64,000 nucleotides of DNA from Cellulomonas carbonis (GCF_014636275.1 NZ_BMEB01000003.1:434001-498000); one strand, 5' to 3'; numbered from the stretch's first letter, positions 17,052 through 27,369 are shown. The notes: generated by a model from the letters alone, not told the origin. Numbers and translations: made by a program.

Positions 17052-17878
17052 TGGGACAGAAGGTCAACCCGCACGGGTACCGCCTCGGCATCACCACCGA
17101 CCACCGGTCGCGCTGGTTCGCCGACAGCACCAAGCCTGGGCAGCGGTACCGCGACTACGTCCGCGAGGACGTGCAGATCCGCAAGCTCATGTCGACCGGC
17201 CTCGACCGTGCCGGCATCGCGAAGGTGGAGATCGAGCGCACGCGTGACCGCGTCCGCGTCGACATCCACACCGCGCGGCCGGGCATCGTCATCGGCCGTC
17301 GCGGCGCCGAGGCCGACCGCATCCGCGGCGAGCTCGAGAAGCTCACGGGCAAGCAGGTCCAGCTCAACATCCTCGAGGTCAAGAACGCCGAGCTCGAGGC
17401 CCAGCTGGTCGCCCAGGGCATCGCCGAGCAGCTCGCGAGCCGTGTCTCGTTCCGCCGTGCGATGCGCAAGGGCATGCAGTCCGCGCTCCGCGCCGGCGCG
17501 AAGGGCATCCGGGTGCAGTGCGCCGGCCGTCTGGGCGGCGCCGAGATGAGCCGCTCGGAGTTCTACCGCGAGGGTCGTGTGCCGCTGCACACGCTCCGCG
17601 CGAACATCGACTTCGGCACCTTCGAGGCCCGCACGACGTTCGGTCAGATCGGCGTCAAGGTGTGGATCTACAAGGGCGACATGACGGAGAAGGAGTACGC
17701 CCGCGAGCAGGCCTCGGCCGGCCCGCGTGCTCCGCGTGGCCCTCGTGGCGACCGTGGCGACCGTCCCGCCCGTGGCGGCGCGCGTCGTCCCGAGCGCGCC
17801 GAGCGCACCGAGGCCCCGGCCGAGGCCGCTGCCCCGTCGACCCCCGCATCGGCCCCTGAGACCGGAACGGAGGCCTGA
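17051..17878 (+). CDS. rpsC: 30S ribosomal protein S3
   Basis: mRNA entry-channel protein with helicase function, 275 aa. The core holds an N-terminal domain, a KH domain with [16 protein letters not shown], and the C-terminal S3 domain ending at [13 protein letters not shown] [10 protein letters not shown]. After about residue 222 there is an extra 50-residue tail, first Arg/Gly/Pro-rich and then Ala/Pro/Glu-rich, longer than in E. coli (233 aa). GTG start overlapping the rplV stop. Confidence 0.97.
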   Translation: MGQKVNPHGYRLGITTDHRSRWFADSTKPGQRYRDYVREDVQIRKLMSTGLDRAGIAKVEIERTRDRVRVDIHTARPGIVIGRRGAEADRIRGELEKLTGKQVQLNILEVKNAELEAQLVAQGIAEQLASRVSFRRAMRKGMQSALRAGAKGIRVQCAGRLGGAEMSRSEFYREGRVPLHTLRANIDFGTFEARTTFGQIGVKVWIYKGDMTEKEYAREQASAGPRAPRGPRGDRGDRPARGGARRPERAERTEAPAEAAAPSTPASAPETGTEA

Positions 17879-17880
17879 GC

Positions 17881-18300
17881 ATGCTGATCCCGCGCAGGCT
17901 CAAGCACCGCAAGCAGCACCACCCGTCGCGCTCGGGCGCGGCGAAGGGCGGCACCACGATCTCGTTCGGCGACTACGGCATCCAGGCTCTCGAGCCGGCC
18001 TACGTCACGAACCGCCAGATCGAGTCCGCTCGTATCGCCATGACCCGTCACATCAAGCGTGGCGGCAAGGTGTGGATCAACATCTACCCTGACCGGCCTC
18101 TCACCAAGAAGCCGGCGGAGACCCGCATGGGCTCCGGCAAGGGTTCCCCGGAGTGGTGGATCGCCAACGTCAAGCCCGGTCGGGTCATGTTCGAGCTCGC
18201 GGGTGTCCCCGAGCCGCTGGCCCGCGAGGCGATGCGCCGCGCGATGCACAAGCTCCCGATGAAGTGCCGTTTCGTGGTGCGCGAGGGTGGTGGCAACTGA
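17881..18300 (+). CDS. rplP: 50S ribosomal protein L16
   Basis: Binds near the A-site tRNA elbow, 139 aa. [36 protein letters not shown] and [13 protein letters not shown] are characteristic; the last includes the conserved Arg region hydroxylated in some species. Two bases after rpsC; its stop overlaps the rpmC start (TGATG). Confidence 0.98.
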   Translation: MLIPRRLKHRKQHHPSRSGAAKGGTTISFGDYGIQALEPAYVTNRQIESARIAMTRHIKRGGKVWINIYPDRPLTKKPAETRMGSGKGSPEWWIANVKPGRVMFELAGVPEPLAREAMRRAMHKLPMKCRFVVREGGGN

Positions 18301-18542
18301 TGGCTATCGGTTCGAAGGAGCTTGCTCCGGCCGAGCTCGACGGCATGGACGACGAGACGCTCGTCGCCGAGCTGAAGAAGGCCAAGGAGGAGCTGTTCAA
18401 CCTCCGCTTCCAGTCCGCGACGGGCCAGCTCGAGAGCCACGGGCGCCTGAAGGCCGTGCGCCGCGACATCGCGCGGATCTACACGATCCTGCGCGAGCGC
18501 GAGCTCGGCATCCGTACGGCACCCAGCCCGAGCGCTGAGTGA
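18300..18542 (+). CDS. rpmC: 50S ribosomal protein L29
   Basis: Small exit-tunnel protein, 80 aa, a little longer than E. coli L29 (63 aa). Core [22 protein letters not shown] followed by the second helix [23 protein letters not shown] at 18300 shares one base with the rplP stop. The C-terminal TAPSPSAE is a short flexible tail. Confidence 0.97.
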   Translation: MAIGSKELAPAELDGMDDETLVAELKKAKEELFNLRFQSATGQLESHGRLKAVRRDIARIYTILRERELGIRTAPSPSAE

Positions 18543-18556
18543 GCGAGAGGTCACAC

Positions 18557-18853
18557 ATGAGCACCGAGAACGCAGCGAAGACCGCTGACGCCACGGCCGA
18601 GAGCCGGCCGTACCGCAAGACGCGGCGCGGCTACGTCGTCAGCGACAAGATGGACAAGACCGTCGTGGTCGAGGTCGAGGACCGGGTCAAGCACCCGCTC
18701 TACGGCAAGGTCATGCGGCGGACGAGCAAGGTCAAGGCGCACGACGAGGCCAACTCGGCCGGGATCGGCGACCTGGTCCTCATCATGGAGACCCGCCCGC
18801 TGTCGGCCACCAAGCGCTGGCGCGTCGTGGAGATCCTCGAGAAGGCGAAGTAG
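18557..18853 (+). CDS. rpsQ: 30S ribosomal protein S17
   Basis: Primary 16S binding protein with an OB fold, 98 aa. I chose ATG 18557, with GAGAGG 6 nt upstream; the GTG at 18539 overlaps rpmC but lacks a site. Core [29 protein letters not shown]. The first 18 residues are a flexible extension. Followed by an 11-bp hairpin before rplN, the usual S10/spc boundary. Confidence 0.97.
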   Translation: MSTENAAKTADATAESRPYRKTRRGYVVSDKMDKTVVVEVEDRVKHPLYGKVMRRTSKVKAHDEANSAGIGDLVLIMETRPLSATKRWRVVEILEKAK

Positions 18854-18860
18854 CCCGGTC

Positions 18861-18886
18861 CCGCCCGGTCGCCCGCGACCGGGCGG
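18861..18886 (+). terminator. Hairpin between rpsQ and rplN
   Basis: CCGCCCGGTCG (18861-18871) pairs with 18876-18886 around the loop CCCG. It lies in the 106-nt gap at the S10/spc operon boundary and may terminate or attenuate. Confidence 0.6.
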
Positions 18887-18959
18887 TCCGCCGCCCACCA
18901 CATCCGTTCGGCCAGGCTCGCACTGACGAGAACCGGCACGACGACAGGAGTTCACAGAC

Positions 18960-19328
18960 ATGATCCAGCAGGAGTCGCGACTGAAGGTCGCCGACAACAC
19001 GGGAGCGAAGCAGATCCTCTGCATCCGTGTTCTCGGCGGGTCCGGCCGTCGCTACGCCGGTATCGGCGACGTCATCGTCGCGACGGTGAAGGACGCCATC
19101 CCCGGCGGCAACGTCAAGCGGGGAGACGTCGTCAAGGCCGTCGTCGTGCGCACCACCAAGGAGCGCCGCCGCCCGGACGGCTCGTACATCAAGTTCGACG
19201 AGAACGCCGCCGTGATCCTCAAGAACGACGGCGAGCCGCGCGGCACGCGCATCTTCGGCCCGGTCGGCCGCGAGCTGCGGGACAAGAAGTTCATGAAGAT
19301 CATCTCGCTGGCACCGGAGGTGCTCTGA
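18960..19328 (+). CDS. rplN: 50S ribosomal protein L14
   Basis: Intersubunit bridge protein, 122 aa, exact family length. [18 protein letters not shown] and [13 protein letters not shown] are conserved. ACAGGAG precedes the ATG. First gene of the spc-type cluster, 2 nt before rplX. Confidence 0.98.
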   Translation: MIQQESRLKVADNTGAKQILCIRVLGGSGRRYAGIGDVIVATVKDAIPGGNVKRGDVVKAVVVRTTKERRRPDGSYIKFDENAAVILKNDGEPRGTRIFGPVGRELRDKKFMKIISLAPEVL

Positions 19329-19330
19329 CC

Positions 19331-19672
19331 ATGGCCAAGATCAAGAAGGGCGACCTCGTCGTCGTCATCGCGGGCCGCGACAAGGGCAAGCAGGGCCGTG
19401 TGCTCGAGGTCGTCAAGGACTCCGACCGCATCATCGTCGAGGGTGTCCAGCGCGTCACGAAGCACACCAAGGCCGGCCAGACCGGTCGCGGCACCCGGAC
19501 CGGTGGCATCGAGACCGTCGAGGCGCCGATCCACGTCAGCAACGTGATGCTGGTCGACCCGGAGACCAAGAAGGGCACCCGGGTCGGTTACCGCACCGAG
19601 GAGATCGAGCGTGACGGCCGCACCCGTTCCGTGCGCGTCCGCGTGGCCAAGCGCTCCGGTAAGGACATCTGA
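19331..19672 (+). CDS. rplX: 50S ribosomal protein L24
   Basis: Assembly initiator protein of the 50S subunit, 113 aa. N-terminal KOW motif [20 protein letters not shown]. The stop shares one base with the rplE start. Confidence 0.98.
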   Translation: MAKIKKGDLVVVIAGRDKGKQGRVLEVVKDSDRIIVEGVQRVTKHTKAGQTGRGTRTGGIETVEAPIHVSNVMLVDPETKKGTRVGYRTEEIERDGRTRSVRVRVAKRSGKDI

Positions 19673-20241
19673 TGAGCACTGAGACCGTCACGCGGGCCGT
19701 CCCGCGCCTCAAGGCGAAGTACGCGGAGGAGATCCTCCCCGGGCTGCGCGAGGAGTTCGGCCACGAGAACGTCAACCAGGTCGCGCGCGTCGTCAAGATC
19801 GTCGTGAACATGGGCGTCGGCGAGGCCGCGAAGGACTCCAAGCTCATCGAGGGCGCGATCCGCGACCTCACGGCGATCACCGGCCAGAAGCCTCAGGTCA
19901 CGAAGGCCCGCAAGTCCATCGCGCAGTTCAAACTGCGCGAGGGCATGCCGATCGGTGCGCACGTCACGCTGCGCGGCGACCGCATGTGGGAGTTCGCCGA
20001 CCGCCTCGTCTCGCTCGCGCTGCCGCGCATCCGCGACTTCCGCGGCCTGTCGCCCAAGCAGTTCGACGGGCACGGCAACTACACCTTCGGTCTGACCGAG
20101 CAGGTCATGTTCCACGAGGTCGACCCCGACCGCATCGACCGCACGCGCGGCATGGACATCACCGTCGTCACGACCGCGACCACCGACGACGAGGGCCGTT
20201 CGCTGCTCCGCCGTCTGGGCTTCCCCTTCAAGGAGAACTGA
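19672..20241 (+). CDS. rplE: 50S ribosomal protein L5
   Basis: Central protuberance protein that binds 5S rRNA and contacts P-site tRNA, 189 aa. Conserved [30 protein letters not shown] and the C-terminal [18 protein letters not shown]. Start ATG 19672 overlaps rplX; rpsN follows after 2 nt. Confidence 0.98.
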   Translation: MSTETVTRAVPRLKAKYAEEILPGLREEFGHENVNQVARVVKIVVNMGVGEAAKDSKLIEGAIRDLTAITGQKPQVTKARKSIAQFKLREGMPIGAHVTLRGDRMWEFADRLVSLALPRIRDFRGLSPKQFDGHGNYTFGLTEQVMFHEVDPDRIDRTRGMDITVVTTATTDDEGRSLLRRLGFPFKEN

Positions 20242-20243
20242 GC

Positions 20244-20429
20244 ATGGCGAAGACCGCCCTGATCCAGAAGGCGGCGCAGAAGCCGAAGTTCGGTGTCCGC
20301 GCCTACACCCGGTGCCAGAAGTGCGGCCGTCCGCACGCCGTGTACCGCAAGTTCGGCCTCTGCCGCATCTGCCTGCGCCAGATGGCGCACCGCGGCGAGC
20401 TTCCCGGCGTCACCAAGAGCAGCTGGTAA
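20244..20429 (+). CDS. rpsN: 30S ribosomal protein S14, zinc type
   Basis: Short S14 of 61 aa with an intact zinc ribbon: CQKC and CRIC, separated by 12 residues. This is the zinc-binding paralogue type (type Z); a longer zinc-free S14, used under zinc starvation by many actinobacteria, is not in the window. AAGGAGA precedes the ATG. Confidence 0.97.
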   Translation: MAKTALIQKAAQKPKFGVRAYTRCQKCGRPHAVYRKFGLCRICLRQMAHRGELPGVTKSSW

Positions 20430-20496
20430 CAACTACGCCGCAGGTCCCCTTGCGCTCCGGTGCGGGGATACCCCGGCGAGGAAGGGCACAAGCCCG

Positions 20497-20895
20497 ATGA
20501 CGATGACCGACCCCATCGCAGACATGCTCACGCGTCTGCGTAACGCGAACTCCGCGTACCACGACTCCGTGACGATGCCGTACTCCAAGCTGAAGTCGCA
20601 CATCGCGGAGATCCTCCAGGCGGAGGGCTACATCGCCGGCTGGACCGTCGAGGACGCCCCCGTGGGCAAGAACCTCACGATCCAGCTGAAGTTCGGCCCG
20701 AACCGCGAGCGCTCGCTCGCCGGTGTGCGCCGCGTGTCCAAGCCGGGCCTGCGCGTGTACGCCAAGTCGACCAACCTGCCCCGCGTGCTCGGGGGCCTCG
20801 GCGTGGCGATCCTGTCCACGTCGTCGGGGCTCCTGACCGACAAGCAGGCCGCCCAGAAGGGCGTGGGTGGGGAAGTCCTCGCCTACGTCTGGTAA
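20497..20895 (+). CDS. rpsH: 30S ribosomal protein S8
   Basis: 16S central-domain protein, 132 aa. Start ATG 20497 ([18 protein letters not shown]) has GAAGGG 10 nt upstream; ATG 20503 would lose two residues. In E. coli S8 represses the spc operon at the rplX-rplE region; no equivalent structure is evident because those genes overlap here. Confidence 0.97.
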   Translation: MTMTDPIADMLTRLRNANSAYHDSVTMPYSKLKSHIAEILQAEGYIAGWTVEDAPVGKNLTIQLKFGPNRERSLAGVRRVSKPGLRVYAKSTNLPRVLGGLGVAILSTSSGLLTDKQAAQKGVGGEVLAYVW

Positions 20896-20919
20896 CCGAG
20901 AGACCGAGAGGAGAGAACC

Positions 20920-21456
20920 ATGTCTCGTATCGGCAAGGTCCCCGTCCCGGTCCCGGCCGGCGTGGACGTGACGATCAGTGGTGCCGACGTGACGGTCAAG
21001 GGCCCGAAGGGCACCCTGACCCACACCGTCCCGGCACCGATCCAGGTCGCCCAGGAGGACGGCACCCTCGTGGTGACGCGCCCCGACGACGAGCGCGCCT
21101 CGCGCTCGCTCCACGGCCTGACCCGCACGCTGCTCGCGAACCTCGTCACCGGGGTCACCGAGGGCTACACCAAGAAGCTCGAGATCGTCGGTACCGGTTA
21201 CCGCGTGACGGCGAAGGGCTCCGACCTGGAGTTCGCGCTCGGCTTCAGCCACCCGGTGCTCGTCACCGCCCCGGAGGGCATCAGCTTCGCGGTGGAGACG
21301 CCGACGAGGTTCTCGGTGAGCGGCATCGACAAGCAGCAGGTCGGCGAGGTCGCCGCGAACATCCGCAAGATCCGCAAGCCCGAGCCGTACAAGGGCAAGG
21401 GTGTGCGGTACGCCGGCGAGGTCGTCCGCCGCAAGGCTGGAAAGGCTGGTAAGTAA
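20920..21456 (+). CDS. rplF: 50S ribosomal protein L6
   Basis: Located near the factor-binding site, 178 aa. [17 protein letters not shown] and the C-terminal [18 protein letters not shown] are family marks; two repeated L6 folds. GAGAGGAGAG lies upstream. Confidence 0.98.
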   Translation: MSRIGKVPVPVPAGVDVTISGADVTVKGPKGTLTHTVPAPIQVAQEDGTLVVTRPDDERASRSLHGLTRTLLANLVTGVTEGYTKKLEIVGTGYRVTAKGSDLEFALGFSHPVLVTAPEGISFAVETPTRFSVSGIDKQQVGEVAANIRKIRKPEPYKGKGVRYAGEVVRRKAGKAGK

Positions 21457-21458
21457 CC

Positions 21459-21830
21459 GTGGCTATCACCATCCGCGGCAAGGGCAAGGCTGTCGCCCGC
21501 GCCCGTCGCCACCTCCGCCTGCGCAAGAAGGTCGTCGGCACGACGACCCGTCCTCGCCTGGTGGTCTCCCGCTCGTCGCGGCACATGGTCGCCCAGGTCG
21601 TGGACGACAGCGTCGGCCGCACCGTGGCGTCCGCGTCGACGCTCGAGGCGGACCTGCGTGCCTTCGACGGTGACAAGACCGCCAAGGCCCGTCGGGTCGG
21701 CGAGCTGATCGCCGAGCGCGCCAAGGCCGCCGGTGTCGAGGCCGTCGTGTTCGACCGTGGCGGCAACAAGTACCACGGTCGGGTCGCGGCGGTCGCCGAC
21801 GGTGCCCGCGACGGCGGTCTCGCACTGTGA
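21459..21830 (+). CDS. rplR: 50S ribosomal protein L18
   Basis: 5S rRNA binding protein, 123 aa. Basic N-terminus ([19 protein letters not shown]), then [23 protein letters not shown] and the C-terminal [26 protein letters not shown] start two bases after rplF, with AAAGGCTGG as weak site. Confidence 0.97.
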   Translation: MAITIRGKGKAVARARRHLRLRKKVVGTTTRPRLVVSRSSRHMVAQVVDDSVGRTVASASTLEADLRAFDGDKTAKARRVGELIAERAKAAGVEAVVFDRGGNKYHGRVAAVADGARDGGLAL

Positions 21831-21873
21831 CCGCCCCCCGAGTCCTGTCCGTACGGAAGCAGAGGAAGTACTG

Positions 21874-22509
21874 ATGGCTGCACCGCAGCGCAGCAACACC
21901 GGCGCCGCCGGCGGCGGCGGCGACCGGCGCGAGCGTGGCGACAACCGTCGTGGCGACCGCCGCGGCGACGCCGCCGAGAAGAGTGCCTTCGTCGAGCGCG
22001 TGGTGACCATCAACCGCGTCTCCAAGGTCGTCAAGGGTGGTCGCCGCTTCAGCTTCACCGCGCTCGTCGTGGTGGGTGACGGCGACGGCACGGTCGGCGT
22101 GGGCTACGGCAAGGCCAAGGAGGTGCCCGCGGCGATCGCCAAGGGTGTCGAGGAGGCCAAGAAGAGCTTCTTCCGCGTCCCGCGCATCCAGGGCACCATC
22201 CCGCACCCCGTCACGGGTGAGGCCGCGGCCGGCGTCGTCTTCCTGCGTCCGGCTTCGCCGGGTACCGGTGTCATCGCCGGTGGTCCCGTCCGCGCGGTCC
22301 TCGAGTGCGCGGGCATCCACGACGTCCTGTCGAAGTCCATGGGCTCGTCGAACGCCATCAACATCGTGCACGCCACGGTGCAGGCGCTCCGCGAGCTCGA
22401 GGAGCCCGAGGCCGTGGCCGCGCGCCGTGGCCTGCCGCTCGAGCACGTGACCCCCGCGGCCATGCTCCGGGCACGTGCAGCGGGCGTCGCCGCGAAGGCA
22501 GGTGCCTGA
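21874..22509 (+). CDS. rpsE: 30S ribosomal protein S5
   Basis: Accuracy protein near the mRNA entry, 211 aa. Start ATG 21874 behind AGAGGAAG. The core begins at [23 protein letters not shown] and includes [15 protein letters not shown]. The first 35 residues form a Gly/Arg/Asp-rich extension with RGD-type repeats, longer than in E. coli (167 aa). The stop overlaps rpmD. Confidence 0.97.
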   Translation: MAAPQRSNTGAAGGGGDRRERGDNRRGDRRGDAAEKSAFVERVVTINRVSKVVKGGRRFSFTALVVVGDGDGTVGVGYGKAKEVPAAIAKGVEEAKKSFFRVPRIQGTIPHPVTGEAAAGVVFLRPASPGTGVIAGGPVRAVLECAGIHDVLSKSMGSSNAINIVHATVQALRELEEPEAVAARRGLPLEHVTPAAMLRARAAGVAAKAGA

Positions 22510-22691
22510 TGGCCCGGCTCAAGGTGACCCAGACCAAGTCCGCCATCGGCGGCAAGCAGAACCAGCGTGACACGCTGCGGACCCTCGGCCTCAAGCGCAT
22601 CGGCGACGTCGTCGTCAAGGAGGACCGTCCGGAGATCCGCGGCATGGTCACCACGGTGGCGCACCTCGTCACCGTCGAGGAGGTCGAGTGA
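22509..22691 (+). CDS. rpmD: 50S ribosomal protein L30
   Basis: Small 60-aa protein: [27 protein letters not shown] is typical. ATG 22509 shares a base with the rpsE stop. Confidence 0.97.
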   Translation: MARLKVTQTKSAIGGKQNQRDTLRTLGLKRIGDVVVKEDRPEIRGMVTTVAHLVTVEEVE

Positions 22692-22693
22692 CC

Positions 22694-23242
22694 ATGGCTG
22701 AGAAGAAGAGCGCTGCCGCGACCCCGGCCGCCAAGGGGACCAAGGCCTCCGCCGCGAAGGCGGCCGAGGCGAAGGTCACCAACGCGACCGAGGGCGCCGG
22801 TGGCACCCTGAAGCTGCACCACCTGCGTCCGGCCCCGGGCGCGCACACCCGCAAGACCCGTGTGGGTCGTGGTGAGGCGTCGAAGGGCAAGACGGCGGGT
22901 CGCGGTACCAAGGGCACGAAGGCCCGGTACCAGGTTCCCGAGGCCTTCGAGGGCGGGCAGATGCCGCTGCACATGCGGCTGCCGAAGCTCCGGGGCTTCA
23001 AGAACCCGTTCCGCACCGAGTACCAGGTCGTGAACCTCGCGACGCTCGCGGCGCTCTACCCCTCGGGTGGCGACGTGACGGTCGAGGACCTCGTGGCCAA
23101 GGGCGCGGTCCGCAAGAACCAGCCCGTCAAGGTGCTGGGCACCGGTGAGATCGACGTGAAGCTCACGGTGGCGGTCCAGGCGATCTCCGCCTCCGCGAAG
23201 GAGAAGATCCTCGCGGCCGGCGGGTCCGTCTCCGAGGACTGA
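22694..23242 (+). CDS. rplO: 50S ribosomal protein L15
   Basis: Late 50S assembly protein, 182 aa from ATG 22694 (GGAGG 10 nt upstream). A GTG at 22688, overlapping rpmD, would add two residues. The core starts at [23 protein letters not shown]; before it lies a 38-residue Ala/Lys-rich low-complexity extension absent from the 144-aa E. coli protein. A terminator follows. Confidence 0.96.
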   Translation: MAEKKSAAATPAAKGTKASAAKAAEAKVTNATEGAGGTLKLHHLRPAPGAHTRKTRVGRGEASKGKTAGRGTKGTKARYQVPEAFEGGQMPLHMRLPKLRGFKNPFRTEYQVVNLATLAALYPSGGDVTVEDLVAKGAVRKNQPVKVLGTGEIDVKLTVAVQAISASAKEKILAAGGSVSED

Positions 23243-23247
23243 CCTGA

Positions 23248-23286
23248 CGCAGGGGCCGGGACGCGCGCAGCGCCCCGGCCCCTGCG
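23248..23286 (+). terminator. Terminator between rplO and secY
   Basis: A 13-bp stem, with CGCAGGGGCCGGG (23248-23260) paired to 23274-23286, closes a 13-nt loop. It suggests secY-adk-map is at least partly a separate transcript. I found no strong promoter in the rest of the 155-nt gap; TAGGGT at 23309-23314 is a weak -10 candidate. Confidence 0.7.
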
Positions 23287-23397
23287 CCGTCCCGGGACCC
23301 TGCTGGGTTAGGGTTCCAGGCGGCTCCCCGCAGCCGACCACGGCGTCGGTGACGGGCTCGACGACACACCGCCGCTGACGGCGGAGCAGGAGGACAG

Positions 23398-24693
23398 GTG
23401 CTCAGCGCATTCGGCCGGGCCTTCCGGACGCCAGACCTGCGGCGCAAGCTGCTCTTCACCATCGCGATCATGGCGATCTACCGGGTGGGCTCGTTCATCC
23501 CGACGCCTGGTGTCGACTACCGCAACGTGCAGGTGTGCGTCGGCGAGTCCGCCGACAACAACCTGCTCGGGCTCATCAACCTCTTCAGCGGCGGCGCGCT
23601 GCTGCAGCTGTCGGTGTTCGCGCTCGGGATCATGCCGTACATCACGGCGAGCATCATCGTGCAGCTGCTCCGCGTGGTCATCCCGCGGTTCGAGGCGCTC
23701 CACAAGGAGGGGCAGTCCGGCACGGCGACGCTGACGCAGTACACGCGGTACCTGACGATCGGTCTCGCGATCCTGCAGTCGACGACGATCATCACGGTCG
23801 CGCGCAACGGCCAGCTGTTCCAGAACTGCTCCGTGCCGGTCATCCCCGACGACACGGTCGCCACGATCCTGCTGATGATCATCACGATGACGGCGGGGAC
23901 GACGCTCATCATGTGGCTCGGCGAGCGCATCACCGAGCGCGGCATCGGCAACGGCATGTCGCTCCTGATCTTCACCTCGATCGCGGCCACGTTCCCGACG
24001 GCGCTCTGGTCGATCGCCGGCGGCGAGAACGGCATCGCCAAGTTCGTCGCGGTGCTCGCCGTGATCATCCTGACGATCGGTCTGGTCGTCTTCGTCGAGC
24101 AGTCTCAGCGGCGGATCCCGGTGCAGTACGCCAAGCGCATGGTCGGTCGGAAGATGTACGGAGGCTCGAGCACCTACATCCCGATCAAGATCAACATGTC
24201 GGGTGTCATCCCGATCATCTTCGCGTCGTCGCTGCTCGCGGTCCCCGGTCTGATCGCGCAGTTCGCGGACCCGACCGCGGAGTGGGTCATCTGGGTCACC
24301 AACAACGTCGTCGACCCGGCGGCACCGCTGAACATCGCGCTCTACATCGTCCTGATCATCTTCTTCGCGTACTTCTACACGGCCATCACGTTCAACCCGG
24401 ACGAGGTCGCGGACAACATGAAGAAGTACGGCGGGTTCATCCCGGGCATCCGCGCCGGCCGGCCCACCGCCGAGTACCTCGACTACGTCATCACGCGCAT
24501 CACGGCACCTGGTTCGCTGTACCTCGCCTTCGTGGCGATGGTCGTGCTCTTCGTGTTCATCGCGCTGGGCATCAGCACCACGATCCCGCTCGGCGGCGCG
24601 TCGATCCTCATCGTCGTGGGTGTCGGCCTCGAGACGGTCAAGCAGATCCAGTCGCAGCTCGAGCAGCGCCACTACGAAGGGTTCCTCCGTTGA
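23398..24693 (+). CDS. secY: Preprotein translocase subunit SecY
   Basis: Protein-conducting channel of the Sec system, 431 aa with about ten hydrophobic membrane helices (for example residues near 20, 75, 120, 155, 180, 215, 270, 315, 375 and 400). The plug region follows the first helix and the cytosolic loop QSQRRIPVQYAKRMVGRKMYGG is conserved. GTG start behind AGGAGGACAG. Its TGA overlaps the TTG start of adk. Confidence 0.97.
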   Translation: MLSAFGRAFRTPDLRRKLLFTIAIMAIYRVGSFIPTPGVDYRNVQVCVGESADNNLLGLINLFSGGALLQLSVFALGIMPYITASIIVQLLRVVIPRFEALHKEGQSGTATLTQYTRYLTIGLAILQSTTIITVARNGQLFQNCSVPVIPDDTVATILLMIITMTAGTTLIMWLGERITERGIGNGMSLLIFTSIAATFPTALWSIAGGENGIAKFVAVLAVIILTIGLVVFVEQSQRRIPVQYAKRMVGRKMYGGSSTYIPIKINMSGVIPIIFASSLLAVPGLIAQFADPTAEWVIWVTNNVVDPAAPLNIALYIVLIIFFAYFYTAITFNPDEVADNMKKYGGFIPGIRAGRPTAEYLDYVITRITAPGSLYLAFVAMVVLFVFIALGISTTIPLGGASILIVVGVGLETVKQIQSQLEQRHYEGFLR

Positions 24694-25259
24694 GCCGTCG
24701 CATCGTCCTCCTCGGCCCGCCCGGAGCGGGCAAGGGCACGCAGGCAGCGCGCCTCGCCGAGGCTCTCGGTGTCCCGGCGATCTCGACGGGAGACATCTTC
24801 CGCGCGAACATCGCCGGGGGGACGGAGCTCGGTCGCACCGCCCAGGGCTACACCTCGCGTGGCGAGCTGGTCCCCGACTCGGTCACCAACGCGATGGTCG
24901 CGGCGAGGCTCGACGAGGCCGACGTCGCGGAGGGCTTCCTCCTCGACGGCTACCCGCGCAACACGGCCCAGGTGGCGGAGCTCGACGGGATGCTCTCCGC
25001 GCGCGGCCTGACGCTGGACCGTGCGGTCGAGATCACCGCCGACACGGACGTGGTCGTGACGCGCCTCCTGCACCGGGCGACCGTCGAGGGGCGCGTCGAC
25101 GACACGGAGCCGGTCATCCGGCACCGCCTCGAGGTCTACCGCGAGCAGACGCAGCCGGTCGCCGACGTGTACGCCGAGCGCGGCCTGCTCGCGCAGGTCG
25201 ACGGGATCGGCGAGGTCGCCGAGGTCACCGAGCGGCTGCTGGCCGCGCTCGAGGGATGA
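24690..25259 (+). CDS. adk: Adenylate kinase
   Basis: Interconverts ATP + AMP and 2 ADP in the cytosol; 189 aa, the short type without a zinc LID insertion, usual in actinobacteria. P-loop GPPGAGKGT at residues 9-17, the AMP region AISTGDIFR and DGYPRN. The TTG at 24690 overlaps the secY stop (TTGA), with GAAGGG 8 nt upstream. map overlaps its 3' end by 4 nt, so secY-adk-map is tightly coupled. Confidence 0.96.
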   Translation: MSRRIVLLGPPGAGKGTQAARLAEALGVPAISTGDIFRANIAGGTELGRTAQGYTSRGELVPDSVTNAMVAARLDEADVAEGFLLDGYPRNTAQVAELDGMLSARGLTLDRAVEITADTDVVVTRLLHRATVEGRVDDTEPVIRHRLEVYREQTQPVADVYAERGLLAQVDGIGEVAEVTERLLAALEG

Positions 25260-26083
25260 CCGTGTTCGGTCGCGACAGGATCGAGTACAAGAGCGCCGAG
25301 CAGGTCGCACACATGCGCCGGGCCGGCCTGGTGGTCGCCGACGCTCATGCGGCCGTCCGCGACGCGATCCGCCCGGGCCTGACGACGGCGGACCTCGACG
25401 CCGTCGCGGCGGAGGTCATCCGCGCCGCCGGTGCGACGCCGTCGTTCCTCGGGTACCACGGATACCCCGCGACGCTGTGCGTGTCCGTGAACGACGAGGT
25501 CGTCCACGGGATCCCCGGCAGCCGCGTGCTCGAGCCCGGCGACGTCGTCTCGGTCGACTGCGGCGCGATCGTCGACGGGTGGCACGGCGACGCGGCGTTC
25601 ACGGTGGTCCTTCCGGACGCGGACCCTGCTGACGTCGAGCTCTCGCGCGTCACGGAGGACTGCATGTGGGCCGGCATCGCGGCGCTCGCGACGTCGGACC
25701 GGCTCGGCGCGGTGGGGGAGGCGGTCGAGGACGTCGTCGACGCGGCCGGCGTGCCGTACGGCGTCGTGCAGGAGTATGTGGGCCACGGGATCGGCAGCGC
25801 GATGCACCAGCCGCCCGACGTGCTCAACTACCGCACGCGCGAGAAGGGGCCCCGGCTGCGCGCCGGGATGTGCCTGGCCGTCGAGCCGATGCTCACGCGC
25901 GGGTCGCGCATGACGCAGGTCCTCGAGGACGACTGGACGGTCGTCACGGTCGACGGAGCGCGTGCGGCCCACTGGGAGCACACCGTCGCCATCGGGCCCG
26001 ACGGGATCTGGGTGCTCACCGCGCCCGACGGCGGGGCCGAGCGGCTCGCCGCCCTCGGGGTCACCGTCGCCCCCTGGGAGTGA
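25256..26083 (+). CDS. map: Type I methionine aminopeptidase
   Basis: Removes N-terminal Met from nascent proteins, 275 aa. Metal ligands are visible: the two Asp in DCGAIVDGWHGDAAF, His in GHGIGSAMHQPP, Glu in EPML and Glu in WEHTVAI. ATG 25256 overlaps the adk stop (ATGA); GTG 25262 is a possible alternative. No SH3-type N-terminal extension. Confidence 0.96.
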   Translation: MTVFGRDRIEYKSAEQVAHMRRAGLVVADAHAAVRDAIRPGLTTADLDAVAAEVIRAAGATPSFLGYHGYPATLCVSVNDEVVHGIPGSRVLEPGDVVSVDCGAIVDGWHGDAAFTVVLPDADPADVELSRVTEDCMWAGIAALATSDRLGAVGEAVEDVVDAAGVPYGVVQEYVGHGIGSAMHQPPDVLNYRTREKGPRLRAGMCLAVEPMLTRGSRMTQVLEDDWTVVTVDGARAAHWEHTVAIGPDGIWVLTAPDGGAERLAALGVTVAPWE

Positions 26084-26151
26084 CGCACGGCGCGAGGTCG
26101 AGGACCGCGACGGCATCGGCGCGTCGGTTCGTCCCAGGGCGCCGGATGCCG

Positions 26152-26157
26152 TACGAT
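26152..26157 (+). promoter_or_regulatory. Possible -10 box upstream of infA
   Basis: TACGAT in the 206-nt gap between map and infA. No convincing -35. It would give infA its own transcript with a leader of about 125 nt. Confidence 0.3.
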
Positions 26158-26289
26158 GGTCCGTCGGGCGCGTGTGTCCGCAACCGGGATCCTGGATCCC
26201 GGTGGAACCGCGCCGGAGGACGACCCATCCGGTCCTGATCCGTCGGGTCCAGGGGTCGCAGACATGCATCACGACAGTTAGCGGAGGAC

Positions 26290-26511
26290 ATGGCAAAGAA
26301 GGACGGTGTCATCGAGATCGAGGGCTCCGTGGTCGAGGCGCTGCCGAACGCGATGTTCCGCGTCGAGCTCGCGAACGGCCACAAGGTTCTCGCCCACATC
26401 TCGGGCAAGATGCGACAGCACTACATCCGGATCCTCCCCGAGGACCGGGTGGTGGTCGAGCTGAGCCCGTACGACCTGTCCCGCGGCCGGATCGTCTACC
26501 GCTACAAGTAG
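26290..26511 (+). CDS. infA: Translation initiation factor IF-1
   Basis: OB-fold initiation factor that occupies the A site, 73 aa, normal. [27 protein letters not shown] and GRIVYRYK are diagnostic. GGAGGAC precedes the ATG. It sits between map and rpmJ, a common actinobacterial order. Confidence 0.98.
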   Translation: MAKKDGVIEIEGSVVEALPNAMFRVELANGHKVLAHISGKMRQHYIRILPEDRVVVELSPYDLSRGRIVYRYK

Positions 26512-26595
26512 TCCGTCCCGATCACCAGATCACACCCCGATCGAACTGCCGCCCGTCGCACGCTCGTGCGCGCGTGCGGCGGCGGAGGAACGAGC

Positions 26596-26709
26596 ATGAA
26601 GGTCAAGCCCAGCGTCAAGAAGATCTGCGACAAGTGCAAGGTGATCCGCCGGCACGGTCGCGTCATGGTCATCTGCGACAACCTGCGGCACAAGCAGCGC
26701 CAGGGCTGA
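26596..26709 (+). CDS. rpmJ: 50S ribosomal protein L36
   Basis: Smallest ribosomal protein, 37 aa, beginning [20 protein letters not shown]. The zinc ligands of the C+ form are present: CDKC, a later Cys in VICDN and His in [20 protein letters not shown] precedes the ATG. Confidence 0.97.
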   Translation: MKVKPSVKKICDKCKVIRRHGRVMVICDNLRHKQRQG

Positions 26710-26821
26710 GCCCCGGCGTCCCGGTCCTCGACCGGGCTCGTGCGAGCAGGACAGCAGGACCACCGGCCCCTCGGGGCCGACCAGCGCACGGTCAGCGCGT
26801 CGCCCACGGCGCACGCGCAAC

Positions 26822-26841
26822 CCCCGGCTCGGAGGCCGGGG
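26822..26841 (+). terminator. Weak hairpin between rpmJ and rpsM
   Basis: CCCCGGC (26822-26828) pairs with GCCGGGG (26835-26841). A smaller CCCGGT/ACCGGG stem lies at 26720-26736. Both are in the 190-nt gap and may modulate readthrough into rpsM. Confidence 0.35.
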
Positions 26842-26899
26842 CCCGCAGCAGCGGGAGGACCGTGCGGAAGACCTCCGACGCAGTACAGGAGCACTGAGA

Positions 26900-27280
26900 A
26901 TGGCACGTCTCGTCGGCGTCGACCTCCCCCGCGACAAGCGGCTCGAGGTCGCGCTCACCTACATCTACGGCGTCGGGCGCACGCGTGCGCAGGAGACGCT
27001 CGCGGCGACGGGCATCAGCCCGGACCTGCGCGTCCGCGAGCTCGGCGACGCCGAGCTCGTCGCGCTGCGCGACCACCTCGAGGGCAGCTACAAGCTCGAG
27101 GGCGACCTCCGCCGCGAGGTCGCGGCCGACATCCGTCGCAAGGTCGAGATCGGCAGCTACGAGGGTCTGCGGCACCGCCGCGGGCTGCCCGTGCGCGGTC
27201 AGCGGACCAAGACCAACGCCCGCACCCGCAAGGGCCCGAAGCGCACCGTCGCCGGCAAGAAGAAGGCCGGGCGCAAGTAG
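26900..27280 (+). CDS. rpsM: 30S ribosomal protein S13
   Basis: 30S head protein touching P-site tRNA and the 50S subunit, 126 aa. [26 protein letters not shown] and [28 protein letters not shown] are conserved. First gene of the alpha-type set. Confidence 0.98.
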   Translation: MARLVGVDLPRDKRLEVALTYIYGVGRTRAQETLAATGISPDLRVRELGDAELVALRDHLEGSYKLEGDLRREVAADIRRKVEIGSYEGLRHRRGLPVRGQRTKTNARTRKGPKRTVAGKKKAGRK

Positions 27281-27369
27281 CCAGCAGTCCGGTGGCGTGA
27301 GCCGCGGCTCGCACGAGCGACGCCCTCCGCGCACCGGTCCGACGACCTCAGACCAGGAGAGAAACCGCA

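Noticed and set aside
23535..24689. Adenylate kinase fused to a long N-terminal part overlapping secY.
   Set aside because: The extension is secY read in another frame; TTG 24690 gives a full-length Adk.
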